Source of the DNA: Lentisphaerae bacterium GWF2_49_21
Lineage (GTDB): Bacteria > Verrucomicrobiota > Lentisphaeria > Victivallales > GWF2-50-93
Direction: 5' to 3'
Assembly: GCA_001804805.1 (NCBI GenBank)
Contig: MHBH01000017.1
Span: 124,001-188,000 of the forward strand
DNA length: 64,000 nucleotides
The position numbers and the translations under genes are program-made. Of the stretch, positions 19,828 through 28,625 are shown piece after piece. Under the pieces are notes generated by a model that was not told the origin of the DNA, did not search any database, and worked only from the letters and a program-made list of their open reading frames with translations. Positions within the stretch are counted from its first letter, which is position 1; each line of letters starts with the position of its first letter.

Positions 19828-21234
19828 ATGAAAATAATCAATAATCTTATTACAGCATTGCTCATCCTCTTCTCGGTCTTGTTCCTGGCTTCATGTTCGG
19901 CAAAGAACAAGGAAGCGGATCTGGACAAGGCGCAGGAGTTGAGACAGAAGATCATCGCCTGCCGTTCCTTCATGAATGCTGAATCTGAAAAGATTTCCCC
20001 TAAAGACGCCACAAGAAAGCGCGAGGAGGCCCAGAAAGACGCCAGGGAGCTCAAGAAGCTTGCTGAAAAATCCACTGACAGGGCTGTCATGGATACAGCC
20101 AGGGGCGTTGACGAGGACATCGTAAAGATAAAGGAAATCGAGGAGCTCGTCATATGCCGTCAGAAGCTCAAGGACAAGATCAGCGGAATGACGCTTGCAA
20201 CTTACCGGTCCGGACGTGACTTGATGATAAGCGCCGTCTTCAAGGCGTTCCAGATCGCCGTCATCGCGGCCGTAGAGTTCCCCGTTGACAAGGCTGATGC
20301 GGACAAGCAGGAGCGTGTGGCTAAATCAATCAACCAGGCGGCGGACGCCGGCAGGACGATAACAGAGTTCCTGACAGGTAACACCTATGCCGATGACAAG
20401 GAGGGCAGGGAGAAGCTGAGTGCCGATCTTGGCGCCCTTTCAAGCAAGCCGCTGCCGGAACTTAATCTCATCCTCTCGCTGGTCTACCTGACTTCAGGCC
20501 AGAACGACCTTGCACTGTTCGAGATTGAAAACTGCAATCCGTCCTCGTTCCGTGACACAAAGTATCTGAGCGGAAAGGACAAGCTGATGTTTTTCCATAT
20601 AATAAGAGGATGGATACTTCATTCAAACGGCTGGGAGCCGCTCTCAGCAATCGAAATGACCAGGCTGGAGACAATGATGGCCGACGAGAATGAGATGACC
20701 CAGGTTCCTGACATCGCGAAACGCAACCAGACCCTCTCCTTCTGGCATCTTTTCCTCGCCTATCATTACGGATACGAAAAACACGACTACGTAAAGATGG
20801 ACCAGCACATCGCCTGGATCATAAGGCTCAATCCCGATTCCGAGCTGGTATCGTATCTTACCGGACAGAAACGCACCGCAGGCGACGTCTATGAGAACGT
20901 TGACAAATCACTGGAGAAGGACTATGCCGGTACCGAAGATGAGGCGGTGATCAAGCTGTTTGCAGAGCGAGTCCGTGCCGTGCGCGACAGCGCCAAGCTT
21001 GAAGCTCCGCCGCGCGTGGCGACATCTCCAAGATTCATGCTGAGCCTGGCAATGACGATAACTAAAAAATATGCCGTCAAGACCGCCAACTCGGAATTCA
21101 TGCACAGGCTTCTCATCTCAGTCCGCGACTTCTGGAAAGTCAAGAAAACAGATGAGAAGCAAATTGATATCCCCCCTGAATCCGTCAAGGCCGAAACTCC
21201 GGAAAGCGATGTCCAGGAAATCAAGGAGCCGTGA
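19828..21234 (+). CDS. Large lipoprotein of unknown function
   Basis: A 468-residue predicted lipoprotein. The signal peptide ends in the lipobox LASC (cysteine near residue 23), so it is probably anchored in a membrane facing the periplasm. The first 130 mature residues are charged and helical, likely coiled coil (KNKEADLDKAQELRQK). The middle holds helical repeat-like segments (ELNLILSLVYLTSGQNDLALFEIE) resembling a degenerate TPR region. The ATG at 19828 is preferred to 19807, whose AGAAGG abuts the start codon. It has no operon partner. I do not recognise a named family. Confidence 0.75.
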   Translation: MKIINNLITALLILFSVLFLASCSAKNKEADLDKAQELRQKIIACRSFMNAESEKISPKDATRKREEAQKDARELKKLAEKSTDRAVMDTARGVDEDIVKIKEIEELVICRQKLKDKISGMTLATYRSGRDLMISAVFKAFQIAVIAAVEFPVDKADADKQERVAKSINQAADAGRTITEFLTGNTYADDKEGREKLSADLGALSSKPLPELNLILSLVYLTSGQNDLALFEIENCNPSSFRDTKYLSGKDKLMFFHIIRGWILHSNGWEPLSAIEMTRLETMMADENEMTQVPDIAKRNQTLSFWHLFLAYHYGYEKHDYVKMDQHIAWIIRLNPDSELVSYLTGQKRTAGDVYENVDKSLEKDYAGTEDEAVIKLFAERVRAVRDSAKLEAPPRVATSPRFMLSLAMTITKKYAVKTANSEFMHRLLISVRDFWKVKKTDEKQIDIPPESVKAETPESDVQEIKEP

Positions 21235-21251
21235 AATCCACTGAATGGAAT

Positions 21252-21572
21252 CTAGTTCGATTTATTTATCCTTCTAAATACTGGTGGTGGATCAGGATAT
21301 GGCTCAATCATAATTAAATCTAAATCTTTTATTTCCAGCTTGCACTCGAATTCAGGAAATTTGATCTTGACAGTTTCTTTTATGATTTTGTATTCTCCTT
21401 TTGATTCAACAAATTTCCCGTCGGGTTTTAACTCTTTCAATAGGGCAATGCCATCTGCTGAAAAAAGGAGTTGATTTGAGGAATCAGCCGTTTGCCAGGA
21501 ACCGACAAGATTATTGGGGCTAGCGCAACCCATAAACACCACGCAAATAATGATTGATTGTAAAGTTTTCAT
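21252..21572 (-). CDS. Small lipoprotein with lipocalin-like motif
   Basis: A 106-residue lipoprotein. Signal peptide with lipobox FMGC (cysteine near residue 16), then NNLVGSWQ, the start of a small beta-barrel like those of lipocalin-like stress proteins, with LLFSADGIALLKELKPDGKF and alternating beta strands. The gene is visibly more AT-rich than neighbours and ends 18 bp from the convergent large lipoprotein gene. Function unknown. Confidence 0.65.
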   Translation of the reverse strand: MKTLQSIIICVVFMGCASPNNLVGSWQTADSSNQLLFSADGIALLKELKPDGKFVESKGEYKIIKETVKIKFPEFECKLEIKDLDLIMIEPYPDPPPVFRRINKSN

Positions 21573-21597
21573 TTATATTTATGTATCGAACGCCCTA

Positions 21598-21631
21598 GGC
21601 ATATCCGACTGTGCTCAGTTCGGAGCATGCC
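21598..21631 (-). terminator. Hairpin between toxin and small lipoprotein genes
   Basis: GGCAT and TCCGA in the left arm pair with TCGGA and ATGCC in the right arm, with small internal loops. It lies 3 nt beyond the toxin stop and could end or process that transcript. Confidence 0.4.
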
Positions 21632-21634
21632 ACG

Positions 21635-21943
21635 TTATCCTATTTCCCATTTTTTCAATTTGGGATTTGAAAGGTCCCTTGCTGAATGGATTATTGTAAT
21701 GATATTTATCGAATCTTCCTGTATCTGATAAATTATCCTGTAGGGGCGTAGTATTATTTCCCTGATATTGTTTTCGTCAGCTTCAGGAACCTTTCTGCCC
21801 ATTTCAGGCAATAAGGAAAGTTGCTCAACGGAAGAGATGATCCTGTCGGTGAAATTTATTGCGTAATACTCGGAGTCCTTGGCAATATAGTTCTTAATCC
21901 CATTCAAGTCCTCCACGGCAGATTCTGTCCAGTGGACTTTCAT
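21635..21943 (-). CDS. ParE/RelE-family toxin of a type II toxin-antitoxin pair
   Basis: A 102-residue ParE-fold protein: MKVHWTESAVEDLNGIKNYI at the N-terminus, LPEMGRKVPE in the centre and REIILRPYRIIYQI near the end are the family hallmarks. ParE toxins poison DNA gyrase, RelE relatives cut mRNA; the sequence is closer to ParE. It overlaps the upstream antitoxin gene by 4 nt. The AT-rich composition fits horizontal acquisition. Confidence 0.88.
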   Translation of the reverse strand: MKVHWTESAVEDLNGIKNYIAKDSEYYAINFTDRIISSVEQLSLLPEMGRKVPEADENNIREIILRPYRIIYQIQEDSINIITIIHSARDLSNPKLKKWEIG

Positions 21944-22125
21944 TTCTTTTCCAGCATCCTCTTCACGTCCTTGTGTGGGATGAGCTTGCCGGATTTTACA
22001 TCCTTTAGGCCTTTTTCTATCTTTTGCTTGACATATATTTCATACATTATGTCATCCCATGTGGAATTGTCCGGGAGGGAGCTGATTAGCATCTTCGCAT
22101 TTTCTTTTATGGTTGTCGCATGCAT
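21940..22125 (-). CDS. Antitoxin of the ParE-type pair
   Basis: A 61-residue acidic-then-basic protein with LPDNSTWDDIMYEIYVKQKI followed by EKGLKDVKSGKLIPHKDVKR, a pattern found in small antitoxins paired with ParE toxins. The order antitoxin-toxin and the ATGA overlap are typical. It would neutralise the toxin and probably repress the operon. Confidence 0.82.
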   Translation of the reverse strand: MHATTIKENAKMLISSLPDNSTWDDIMYEIYVKQKIEKGLKDVKSGKLIPHKDVKRMLEKK

Positions 22126-22199
22126 TGACGTTCCTTTTTCTTTTAAAATAATGGCGTAACGCAGTTATTTCAAGAAATTATTCTCCTTGACAAAGTCCC

Positions 22200-22799
22200 T
22201 CAGATTTCCGGCGAGGCTTTTGTCGAGTCCGGAACATCTGTCTTGTTGGATGATTTTTCTTTTTCGTTTGCCCAGTATATATCTGTAAAAACCATAAAAG
22301 TAAACCCGGTCTTGCCCGGTGAACGATATGCTCCTTTAGCCTTGAGAATATGGGCTGCAATGGCAGTCATTTCCCACCCGTCAACTTCTTCTGCAGGCCA
22401 CTTGGCTGTAGTTAACTTTTCTATTTTATTCTCTTTTCCAAAAGCTTTTACTTTATTCATTTCATTCTTCATTCCATCAAGAATGCTTGGATTTTCCCAT
22501 GACCATAACCAAGTATTTGAGATTGTTGAAACTGAACCAACAAACTGAACTTTTGCTATAACTTTTTTAACCCCATCGTCAGACCAAATAAGTTCTCCTG
22601 TTTCTTGATTCCAATCAAATCGTTTATATGTGCCAATCTTAAATTCGGACTTGCAATTATCAATTTTTATCTGGAGATCTTTAACGGATTGGGCAATAAG
22701 TGTATTAAACTGGTCTTCAGTCATATTTGATTCATCCTGTTTTGAACAAGAAACAGCAAGAAATAAGCTTAATAAAAATATGTTTTTCAGTATTTTCAT
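22200..22799 (-). CDS. Lipoprotein resembling DUF6882 proteins
   Basis: A 199-residue lipoprotein with lipobox AVSC (cysteine near residue 18). The mature part has GKYKRF-like DWNQETGELIWSDDG and a tryptophan-rich TWLWSWENPSI segment, a hallmark I associate with DUF6882 proteins; this assignment is from memory. AT-rich, with its own signal peptide, 74 bp upstream of the antitoxin gene. Function unknown. Confidence 0.6.
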   Translation of the reverse strand: MKILKNIFLLSLFLAVSCSKQDESNMTEDQFNTLIAQSVKDLQIKIDNCKSEFKIGTYKRFDWNQETGELIWSDDGVKKVIAKVQFVGSVSTISNTWLWSWENPSILDGMKNEMNKVKAFGKENKIEKLTTAKWPAEEVDGWEMTAIAAHILKAKGAYRSPGKTGFTFMVFTDIYWANEKEKSSNKTDVPDSTKASPEI

Positions 22800-23179
22800 T
22801 TATTGCATCCAACTTCTTATTACGCTGTTCTCCATAAGCAGGGGGGTGAAATTACAATTATGCAAGCCTCGCCCCGGATTTAGCCTCAAGCCTGTCACCA
22901 TATGCACTTTAAAATAGACCACAAGAGGCCCTGAAGTCAAGGATCCAGCCCCTCAATACCCTTGGCGGATTATAGGCAGGCGTGTTAAATGCAGATCGTA
23001 AATGGAGTCATCCAGGCATGATTGGAACGGTATTGGATTAAATAATGTAACACAGGCATCTTGCCTGTGATTCTGAATTATGAACATCAAATGAGGAAAT
23101 GGAGCGCTGGTGTCTCGCCGGCAATTAATGTGCTTCCAGCATCTGACTTCTCTTCTGCCATCTGTCGTCTGCCTTACTG
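22800..23179. repeat. 380-bp gene-free region with two REP-like hairpins
   Basis: A GTAA-foot hairpin, CACAGGCA/TGCCTGTG, lies at 23047-23075. A GGAGCG-foot hairpin (GCTGG/CCGGC) lies at 23101-23124. A degenerate 7-bp tandem array is at 23142-23174. Nothing is recognised in 22800-23046. Confidence 0.6.
23142..23174 (+). repeat. Degenerate 7-bp tandem repeat beside a stop codon
   Basis: TCTGACT, TCTCT, TCTGCCA, TCTGTCG and TCTGCCT follow each other and stop 5 nt before the stop codon of the FAD oxidoreductase gene. Confidence 0.55.
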
Positions 23180-24916
23180 TTACTTGCTCATCATCCCCTT
23201 GAGCTCTTCAAGATGCTTTTCATAGACTCCGCGCGGACTCGTCCTGTTCTTCTTGCAGAGCGCGGCGGCCATGCCAATGACTTCGCCCATCATCCCGGTG
23301 GTGCGCATGACGCGTACAGTTCCAAGCGCCACATGTGTCACGCTGATATTCCTTCCGGCCATGAACAGGTTTTCTATGTTCCTGGAGTAAAGGGTCCTGT
23401 ATGGGATCGGGTAGGGGGTTATCTTCACATGTTTTGCGATCGAACGGAATTCCTGTCCGGGGAAATCCTTTGAATTCTTTGCCTCCGGATAATGCAGGTC
23501 GATTGTCCAGGTCGTTACGACGCATGCATCAGGGAACGACTTCGCGCCTTCGATGTCCTGCTGACAGAGGATTACGTCGCCAAGGAGACGTCTTGATTCG
23601 CGTTTGCCGGCGACATAGGCGACCCATGAAAGATCGTTGTCTGCGAATTTCGCACGTTCGGAATATTTGTTCTTGAGGAACGACCAGTTGCCATAGACAA
23701 CACGAAGGCCGTAGTCGCGGACGAATTCGAATTCGTCGATCTGGTGCCGGTTCATGCCGGTCTCCCAGTCCCATTCGCCCATCTCGACTTTCTGCGCTGT
23801 GTCTTCGTTGAACTGGACGGCCCACGGACATTCCGGGAAACTGACAGTTTTTTCTCTTTTCTCAGAATACCATTGGACGGATGAGCCCATGGTCATCTTG
23901 TCGCCCTTGTCCGGTGCGATGGATTCTCCTGTTTCGTTCCTGCCTTCACGGCCCATCCTGAATTCTGCGCCAGCGAGAAAACCGACGCATCCGTCTCCGG
24001 TGCAGTCGACGAACAGCGGTGCCTTGAATTTAATTTCACGTCCGCTCCGGATGTCCTTCCCGATCACGGCTGTTATTTTATTTCCTTCCTTTTCAACTCC
24101 TGTCGCGTGGATGTTCAGGAAGAGCCTGATGTTCTTTTCCTTTTCAACAACCTTCAGCTTCTTTTCATCCTCATAGGTCTCGGCTGGCTGTGCGTTGCCC
24201 TGCTTCAACGGACCAATTTCCTTTACAATGTTTCCGAGACTTGGATATGGTGGCAGGTTGATTTTTCCTCCGAGATGGACGCGTACTTCGGAACTGTTGT
24301 TCCCGCCGAGGACAGGGTGGTCATGGACAAAGGCGACCTTCAGTCCGGACCGCGCTCCGGAGATAGCCGCGCATTCCCCGGCGATCCCGCCGCCGACCAC
24401 GACAAGATCATAGGTTCCTGCATCTTCGGGATTGTCCGGCAGATCCTGGGCCTTTTTCCTGAACACGGCAAGTTCATCAGCTTTTTCCGGAGGTGCGAAT
24501 TTCGCATCCGAGGAAAATACGATCGCGTCGCAGCGTCCGTCAAATCCTGTCAGATCATGTAGGGATATCTTTGCGTTCTTGTTTTTGATCTCAACAGACC
24601 CGCCTTCCTGCCAGTGCCAGTCTGCGCCTTTTGTGCCGAATACGGCTTCCAACGGGTTCCCGTCCACAAGAATCTGGAATTTCCCCGGTGCGCCCGGAGC
24701 CTTCCACTGGGCGACCCAGTCCTTGGTCCTCGCCCATACCTTGTATTTTCCTGCAGCAGGAAAACTTACATTTGTATTCGCGTCGGCAACAGGTTTCCCC
24801 AGTCCGTGTGCAATAAGGTAGGATGAACCCATCTGATCCATGAACTGCTGGTCGAGCATCCATCCGCCGTAATCTTTGAAAGTTCCAGATTGTACAAAGA
24901 CAATTCCTTTAATCAT
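23180..24916 (-). CDS. FAD-dependent oxidoreductase fused to carbohydrate-binding-like N-terminus
   Basis: A 578-residue protein. Residues 1-140 form a beta-rich domain (YKVWARTKDWVAQW, FQILVDGN, SLHDLTGFDGRCDAIVFS) like the golvesin/CBM-type modules of PVC sugar enzymes. The Rossmann domain starts near 170 with VVVGGGIAGECAAISGARSG. GGNNSSEVRVHLGG and the C-terminal NLFMAGRNISVTHVALGTVR mark the FAD-dependent oxidoreductase family PF12831. No signal peptide is visible. It is the last gene of an IclR-led cluster, so a role in sugar or glycoside oxidation is likely. Two exact TGCGAANTTCGCA copies lie inside (23642 and 24494). Confidence 0.85.
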   Translation of the reverse strand: MIKGIVFVQSGTFKDYGGWMLDQQFMDQMGSSYLIAHGLGKPVADANTNVSFPAAGKYKVWARTKDWVAQWKAPGAPGKFQILVDGNPLEAVFGTKGADWHWQEGGSVEIKNKNAKISLHDLTGFDGRCDAIVFSSDAKFAPPEKADELAVFRKKAQDLPDNPEDAGTYDLVVVGGGIAGECAAISGARSGLKVAFVHDHPVLGGNNSSEVRVHLGGKINLPPYPSLGNIVKEIGPLKQGNAQPAETYEDEKKLKVVEKEKNIRLFLNIHATGVEKEGNKITAVIGKDIRSGREIKFKAPLFVDCTGDGCVGFLAGAEFRMGREGRNETGESIAPDKGDKMTMGSSVQWYSEKREKTVSFPECPWAVQFNEDTAQKVEMGEWDWETGMNRHQIDEFEFVRDYGLRVVYGNWSFLKNKYSERAKFADNDLSWVAYVAGKRESRRLLGDVILCQQDIEGAKSFPDACVVTTWTIDLHYPEAKNSKDFPGQEFRSIAKHVKITPYPIPYRTLYSRNIENLFMAGRNISVTHVALGTVRVMRTTGMMGEVIGMAAALCKKNRTSPRGVYEKHLEELKGMMSK

Positions 24917-24974
24917 TGGTGTTATTTCCTCTGTTATTTATAATTATTGCATTCCTGTCAATCTTCTTATTCTC

Positions 24975-25454
24975 TTAACATACGACCACCGTATACATGC
25001 AGTAGCCGGAACCGCCCGTGCTTATGAATTCCTCTGTCAGCATCGATTCCGGTGAACAGCCGTTGATTTCAACAATCCCCTTTGGGAACTTTTTGTAGAA
25101 GACAGTAAAATATCCCTTGAGGTTCGACGGCATGGAATCTGTCCTGGTAATCTTGTGGCGTGAAGCCTCGAAACCCCTGAGCCAGTTTGGTATTACAGGA
25201 AATTTGTCGGCAAAGATAATTCCAACTGTGGCGGGTTCGTCGATCTCAAAACTGAAACAGAACTTGTTTTCGCTGATCAGCTTGTCATCGCCGCAGGTCT
25301 TGATATGGGTGCAGCCGATAAGTTCGTCAGGGACATAGTTGAACTGGTAAAGACGATCGAGATACTGGTATTCGCCCGGCATTAATACATTGATGGCATA
25401 TTTCTTTCCGCTCGCTGTCCTTATGTTTTTGACTTTAATTGACTTTCCTGACAT
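24975..25454 (-). CDS. Conserved hypothetical protein in IclR cluster
   Basis: A 159-residue soluble protein with no signal peptide or membrane segment. It appears beta-rich (YAINVLMPGEYQYLDRLYQF, FSFEIDEPATVGIIFADKFP, FTVFYKKFPKGIVEINGC), suggesting a sandwich or jelly-roll fold. I do not recognise the family. It begins 10 bp after the IclR gene and ends 58 bp before the FAD oxidoreductase gene, so a shared role in sugar metabolism is likely. Confidence 0.65.
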   Translation of the reverse strand: MSGKSIKVKNIRTASGKKYAINVLMPGEYQYLDRLYQFNYVPDELIGCTHIKTCGDDKLISENKFCFSFEIDEPATVGIIFADKFPVIPNWLRGFEASRHKITRTDSMPSNLKGYFTVFYKKFPKGIVEINGCSPESMLTEEFISTGGSGYCMYTVVVC

Positions 25455-25464
25455 ATTGTTGTTT

Positions 25465-26175
25465 TTATGCCGATTCGATCTTTTCGGCAGTCTCCTTTAA
25501 TATCCTATAATACTTCTGGACTTCTGACGGGCTGATTTTTCCCGAGAATGCGATTGCCGAATGAGGGGGATTCCCGACAGGTACCGCCATTGTCGTATTG
25601 GCTTTTGGTGTAAAGATGACAGAGAATCCCTGTTTGCGAGCTTCGCATATTTTCTTGAGAAGGGAATTTATTCCATCCGGATACCCGGGGATTTCTTTTC
25701 CTCTATAGAAGTTTTTAATGTCTGCATCCTTGCAGAATGAGAGCAGTGCGTGCCCTACGCTTGAAGTGCTTGCCGGATGTAGTCCGACGCGCCCAAGCGC
25801 CTGTTCCACAGGCATTCCCGGCTGGCCGTGGTAGAAGTAGCTGACATTGTCCTTCCACAGGACGCCATAAGCGACGAGCATTCCATATTGCTGGAGAGAT
25901 TCAAGATGCGGGAGGGCCTTGCGGATCAGGCCGGATGCGAAAATACTCTGGGCCGCGAGCACGTGCATTGCCGGACCAGGCACATATTTCTTGTCAGGTG
26001 TCTGGCTTGCTATTCCAAGGTGTGAGAGTGTTTTAAGCAGCCTGTGGACTCTTGTCGGTTCGAGTCCGAGTATCCTTGCGGCCTCCCTTACGCCTAGGGG
26101 ATTTGCGGAACTCGCAACCGCCTGGAGGCAGGCAAGCCCGTCGATCAAACTCTCATTTGGCTGTCTTGGTAGCAT
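25465..26175 (-). CDS. IclR-family transcriptional regulator
   Basis: A 236-residue regulator. The N-terminal winged helix (about 10-70: SANPLGVREAARILGLEPTR, VHRLLKTLSHLGIA) is IclR type. The C-terminal effector domain (about 80-230) includes GRVGLHPASTSSVGHALLSF. It probably controls itself and the two downstream genes. The ATG at 26175 overlaps a dyad; no Shine-Dalgarno is visible upstream, so the message may be leaderless or the start uncertain. Confidence 0.92.
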   Translation of the reverse strand: MLPRQPNESLIDGLACLQAVASSANPLGVREAARILGLEPTRVHRLLKTLSHLGIASQTPDKKYVPGPAMHVLAAQSIFASGLIRKALPHLESLQQYGMLVAYGVLWKDNVSYFYHGQPGMPVEQALGRVGLHPASTSSVGHALLSFCKDADIKNFYRGKEIPGYPDGINSLLKKICEARKQGFSVIFTPKANTTMAVPVGNPPHSAIAFSGKISPSEVQKYYRILKETAEKIESA

Positions 26176-26193
26176 GTTGCTACAATAGCAACA
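26169..26193. promoter_or_regulatory. Overlapping palindromes at the IclR start, candidate operator
   Basis: TGTTGCT (26175-26181) and AGCAACA (26187-26193) form a perfect 7-bp dyad around ACAAT. GTAGCA (26169-26174) and TGCTAC (26178-26183) form a second dyad overlapping it. Both sit on the start codon, as expected for an autorepressor site. Confidence 0.5.
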
Positions 26194-26297
26194 GCAACTG
26201 GAGATGCAAGCCCTGATATTTAAAAAAAGGATTTATTTCTAAGCCGTAGTTTTTCAGCGAAGGGTTACCGGCGCTCCATAGAAAACCCAAAACCATT

Positions 26298-26323
26298 AAG
26301 AACGCGCAAACATGCGTTACTAC
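26298..26323 (-). repeat. GTAG-foot REP, near-identical to 8354-8379
   Basis: On the minus strand it reads GTAGTAACGCATG followed by TTTGCGCGTTCTT, differing from the other copy at a single base. Confidence 0.75.
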
Positions 26324-26341
26324 CATACTATATACGGCAAG

Positions 26342-26404
26342 GTAGGTACGGCCTTTAGGCTGTACCATCTTAATTTCATGGGACAGGCTGAAGCCCGTCC
26401 CTAC
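26342..26404. repeat. REPIN bounded by GTAG and CTAC
   Basis: The left hairpin is GTACGGCC-TTTA-GGCTGTAC. The right hairpin on the minus strand is GGGACGGGC-TTCA-GCCTGTCCC. Both stems carry the same G-T mismatch at the same position although other bases differ. Confidence 0.75.
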
Positions 26405-26662
26405 CCGGAAAACGTAAACATATTGATGATCCCATTAGTGACTACAAACAAAACACACCCGTAATTGAGCACATGATGAGCCTCACAGTAAACTGTTGAC
26501 GTCATGCCTAATGTGTTTGGAGTACGGGCTTCAGCCTGAATCTTGATAAACCATGGTAGGCTAATACAAATCCATCCCCCTTCATTTTTCCAAATGCCGG
26601 TGGCAATATCCGGATTTCAGGTTATCTTTAAAATCTTTTCAAACGGAATGATATGGATTTAC

Positions 26663-27688
26663 ATGGCCAACGAACTTATTACAAAACTTAATGCGAAGAT
26701 CGAAGGCGCCGAACAGGCCCTGAAGACCGCCAGGAACGAGGCGGAGATCGAGGCTGTGCGCGTCGAAATCCTGGGACGCAACGGCTTCATCCATTCGATA
26801 AGTGCGGAAATGAAGAATATCCCGCCTCAGGAGAAGCCCGAGTTCGGCAAGGCCTTCAATCTCGCAAAAAATAAAATCGAATCCCTGCTTGTCGAAGCAA
26901 AGGAGAATCTCAAGGCTGGTTCCGCCAAGAAGTCGGAAGGACTCATCGATGTTACCCTTCCCGGCAGGAAATGGCCTCTCGGGACTAAGCACCCGATCTC
27001 CAAAGTCATTGACGACTGCGTCGCGATATTCCGTCGCATGGGGTTCATTGTCGCGGAAGGCCCTGAAATCGAAACCGTATACCATAACTTCGATGCCCTC
27101 AACACACCGGCGGACCATCCTTCACGGGATCCGCAGGACACTTTCTATTTCGGCGATGGACGCCTCCTCCGCACGCAGACATCGACAGTCCAGATAAGAT
27201 ATATGGAGAAGAACCAGCCGCCTGTGAGGATCGTTTCTCCGGGAAGATGCTACCGGCGTGACACTCCCGACGCCACCCACAGCATGAACTTCCACCAGAT
27301 AGAAGGACTTTATATTGACAAGAATGTCTCGATGGCGGACCTCAAGAGCACTTTGCTTTATTTCGGGAAAGAGCTGATGGGTTCGGAGACACAGCTGAGG
27401 CTTCGTCCGCATTTCTTCCCGTTCACGGAACCGAGCGTCGAATGTGATTTCTCCTGCATCATGTGCGGGGGGAAGGGGTGCCGTGTCTGCAAGTTCTCCG
27501 GCTGGCTTGAGATCGCCGGGGCCGGAATGGTGAATCCCAACGTCCTGAGGAATGTCGGTTTCAATCCCGAGGACTGGAGCGGCTACGCCTTCGGAATGGG
27601 GATCGAACGCATCGCGATGATCCGCTACAAGATAAACGACATCAGATTGCTCTACGAAAACGATATGAGGTTCCTGGAGCAGTTCTGA
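26663..27688 (+). CDS. pheS: Phenylalanyl-tRNA synthetase alpha subunit
   Basis: A 341-residue catalytic alpha subunit of PheRS, a class II synthetase acting as an alpha2-beta2 tetramer. The N-terminal coiled coil (1-90) is followed by class II motifs, including FHQIEGLYID (motif 2 region) and the C-terminal GFGMGIERI-type motif 3, here FGMGIERIAM. A cysteine cluster CIMCGGKGCRVC is inserted near residue 270. The start at 26663 (MANELITKLN) is chosen because the frame upstream is REP sequence. The beta subunit gene pheT is not in the window. Confidence 0.95.
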   Translation: MANELITKLNAKIEGAEQALKTARNEAEIEAVRVEILGRNGFIHSISAEMKNIPPQEKPEFGKAFNLAKNKIESLLVEAKENLKAGSAKKSEGLIDVTLPGRKWPLGTKHPISKVIDDCVAIFRRMGFIVAEGPEIETVYHNFDALNTPADHPSRDPQDTFYFGDGRLLRTQTSTVQIRYMEKNQPPVRIVSPGRCYRRDTPDATHSMNFHQIEGLYIDKNVSMADLKSTLLYFGKELMGSETQLRLRPHFFPFTEPSVECDFSCIMCGGKGCRVCKFSGWLEIAGAGMVNPNVLRNVGFNPEDWSGYAFGMGIERIAMIRYKINDIRLLYENDMRFLEQF

Positions 27689-27716
27689 ACCGTTCATTAT
27701 TCAAATTAGCATCGCC

Positions 27717-28505
27717 TCATCCGCATTTCAGGACACCGCAGTCATAGCTTGGCTTTATCTCCTCGCCTGGCTTGACGGTGAGGAAATCTCCGGAATCCCA
27801 TCGGGCGTCGAAGAGGTTCTGGATAAGACGGAGGTCGCCTTTCAGCTCCTCAAACTTGAAGTTCCTCTTTTCGGCCTCCTTCTTTGCCTGTTCGCGGTAG
27901 AAGGCCGGGGCGGCTACGCCCATGTCGATGAAGCAGACCTTGTCATAATGCTTCTCAAGTCCGCCACCGAGAGTCTCCATCAGATAGTCGGCCGTCTCCT
28001 TGCCATACTCGGCGACATAGTCTTCATAAGTCCTGTCCAGACCGAGTTTCGACATCACAGTATCTTCCATCTTGACAAGATTCTCGCTGTCGCGCTCCAT
28101 CCAGCCGCTGGTGAGATAATAGGTTCCTGGATTTGCGTTGAAATATTCGTCGTAGCGTTCCTTGCTGCCCAGGAACAGCGTTATGCAGTCATGGGCTTTG
28201 GGGACGACAAGAGGGATTTTTAAGGCCTTCAAACCTACGATTCCATTGTTGCAGAGGGCGAATCCCATTAGGATGGCATCATATTTCGAGTGGTCTACGC
28301 TGTTGATGTGATCCTGAAGGCGTTTGGCCATGTCGCAGCTTTCAAGGTCGTGGTATCCCTGCGAGATGAACTGGAGGTCGATGATGTTTTCAGAGCGTGC
28401 GGCGCAGAAGCATGCCTCCCGCTGGATGATCTCGCAGCACATGGCGAGGTATCTTTTCCTCTTTTGAAACGGGATGAAGGATTTCTGTATTGTAGACATG
28501 GACAT
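27717..28505 (-). CDS. DUF1638 domain protein
   Basis: A 262-residue soluble protein. CCEIIQREACFC near the N-terminus, DAILMGFALCNNGIVGLKAL, PKAHDCITLFLGSKERY and YYLTSGWMERD match my memory of DUF1638, a family often found with corrinoid methyltransferases. The conserved cysteines and histidine suggest a metal or cofactor site; the biochemical role is not established. It converges on pheS with 28 bp between and is divergent from the leuB-like gene. Confidence 0.78.
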   Translation of the reverse strand: MSMSTIQKSFIPFQKRKRYLAMCCEIIQREACFCAARSENIIDLQFISQGYHDLESCDMAKRLQDHINSVDHSKYDAILMGFALCNNGIVGLKALKIPLVVPKAHDCITLFLGSKERYDEYFNANPGTYYLTSGWMERDSENLVKMEDTVMSKLGLDRTYEDYVAEYGKETADYLMETLGGGLEKHYDKVCFIDMGVAAPAFYREQAKKEAEKRNFKFEELKGDLRLIQNLFDARWDSGDFLTVKPGEEIKPSYDCGVLKCG

Positions 28506-28625
28506 TAATTTTATTCCAAGTTGGATGCTTTGCTTTATTTTGAGGATTCCATGGTTATATTATGTCCCTTTGTTTTTGGATAATCAACATGAATTTTATA
28601 TTTAATCTCAGAAAGGGAAGATAAA

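Larger units (their letters stand above)
26176..26662. repeat. 487-bp gene-free region with REP elements
   Basis: It contains the candidate IclR operator, a partial GGAGCGCC foot on the minus strand (26265-26277), the GTAG REP at 26298-26323 (minus), the REPIN at 26342-26404 and a GGAG REP at 26519-26544. A 63-codon leucine-rich frame on the minus strand is not credible. Confidence 0.65.

Noticed and set aside
26180-26368. Leucine-rich 62-codon minus-strand frame
   Set aside because: It overlaps the IclR operator and REP sequences; low complexity.
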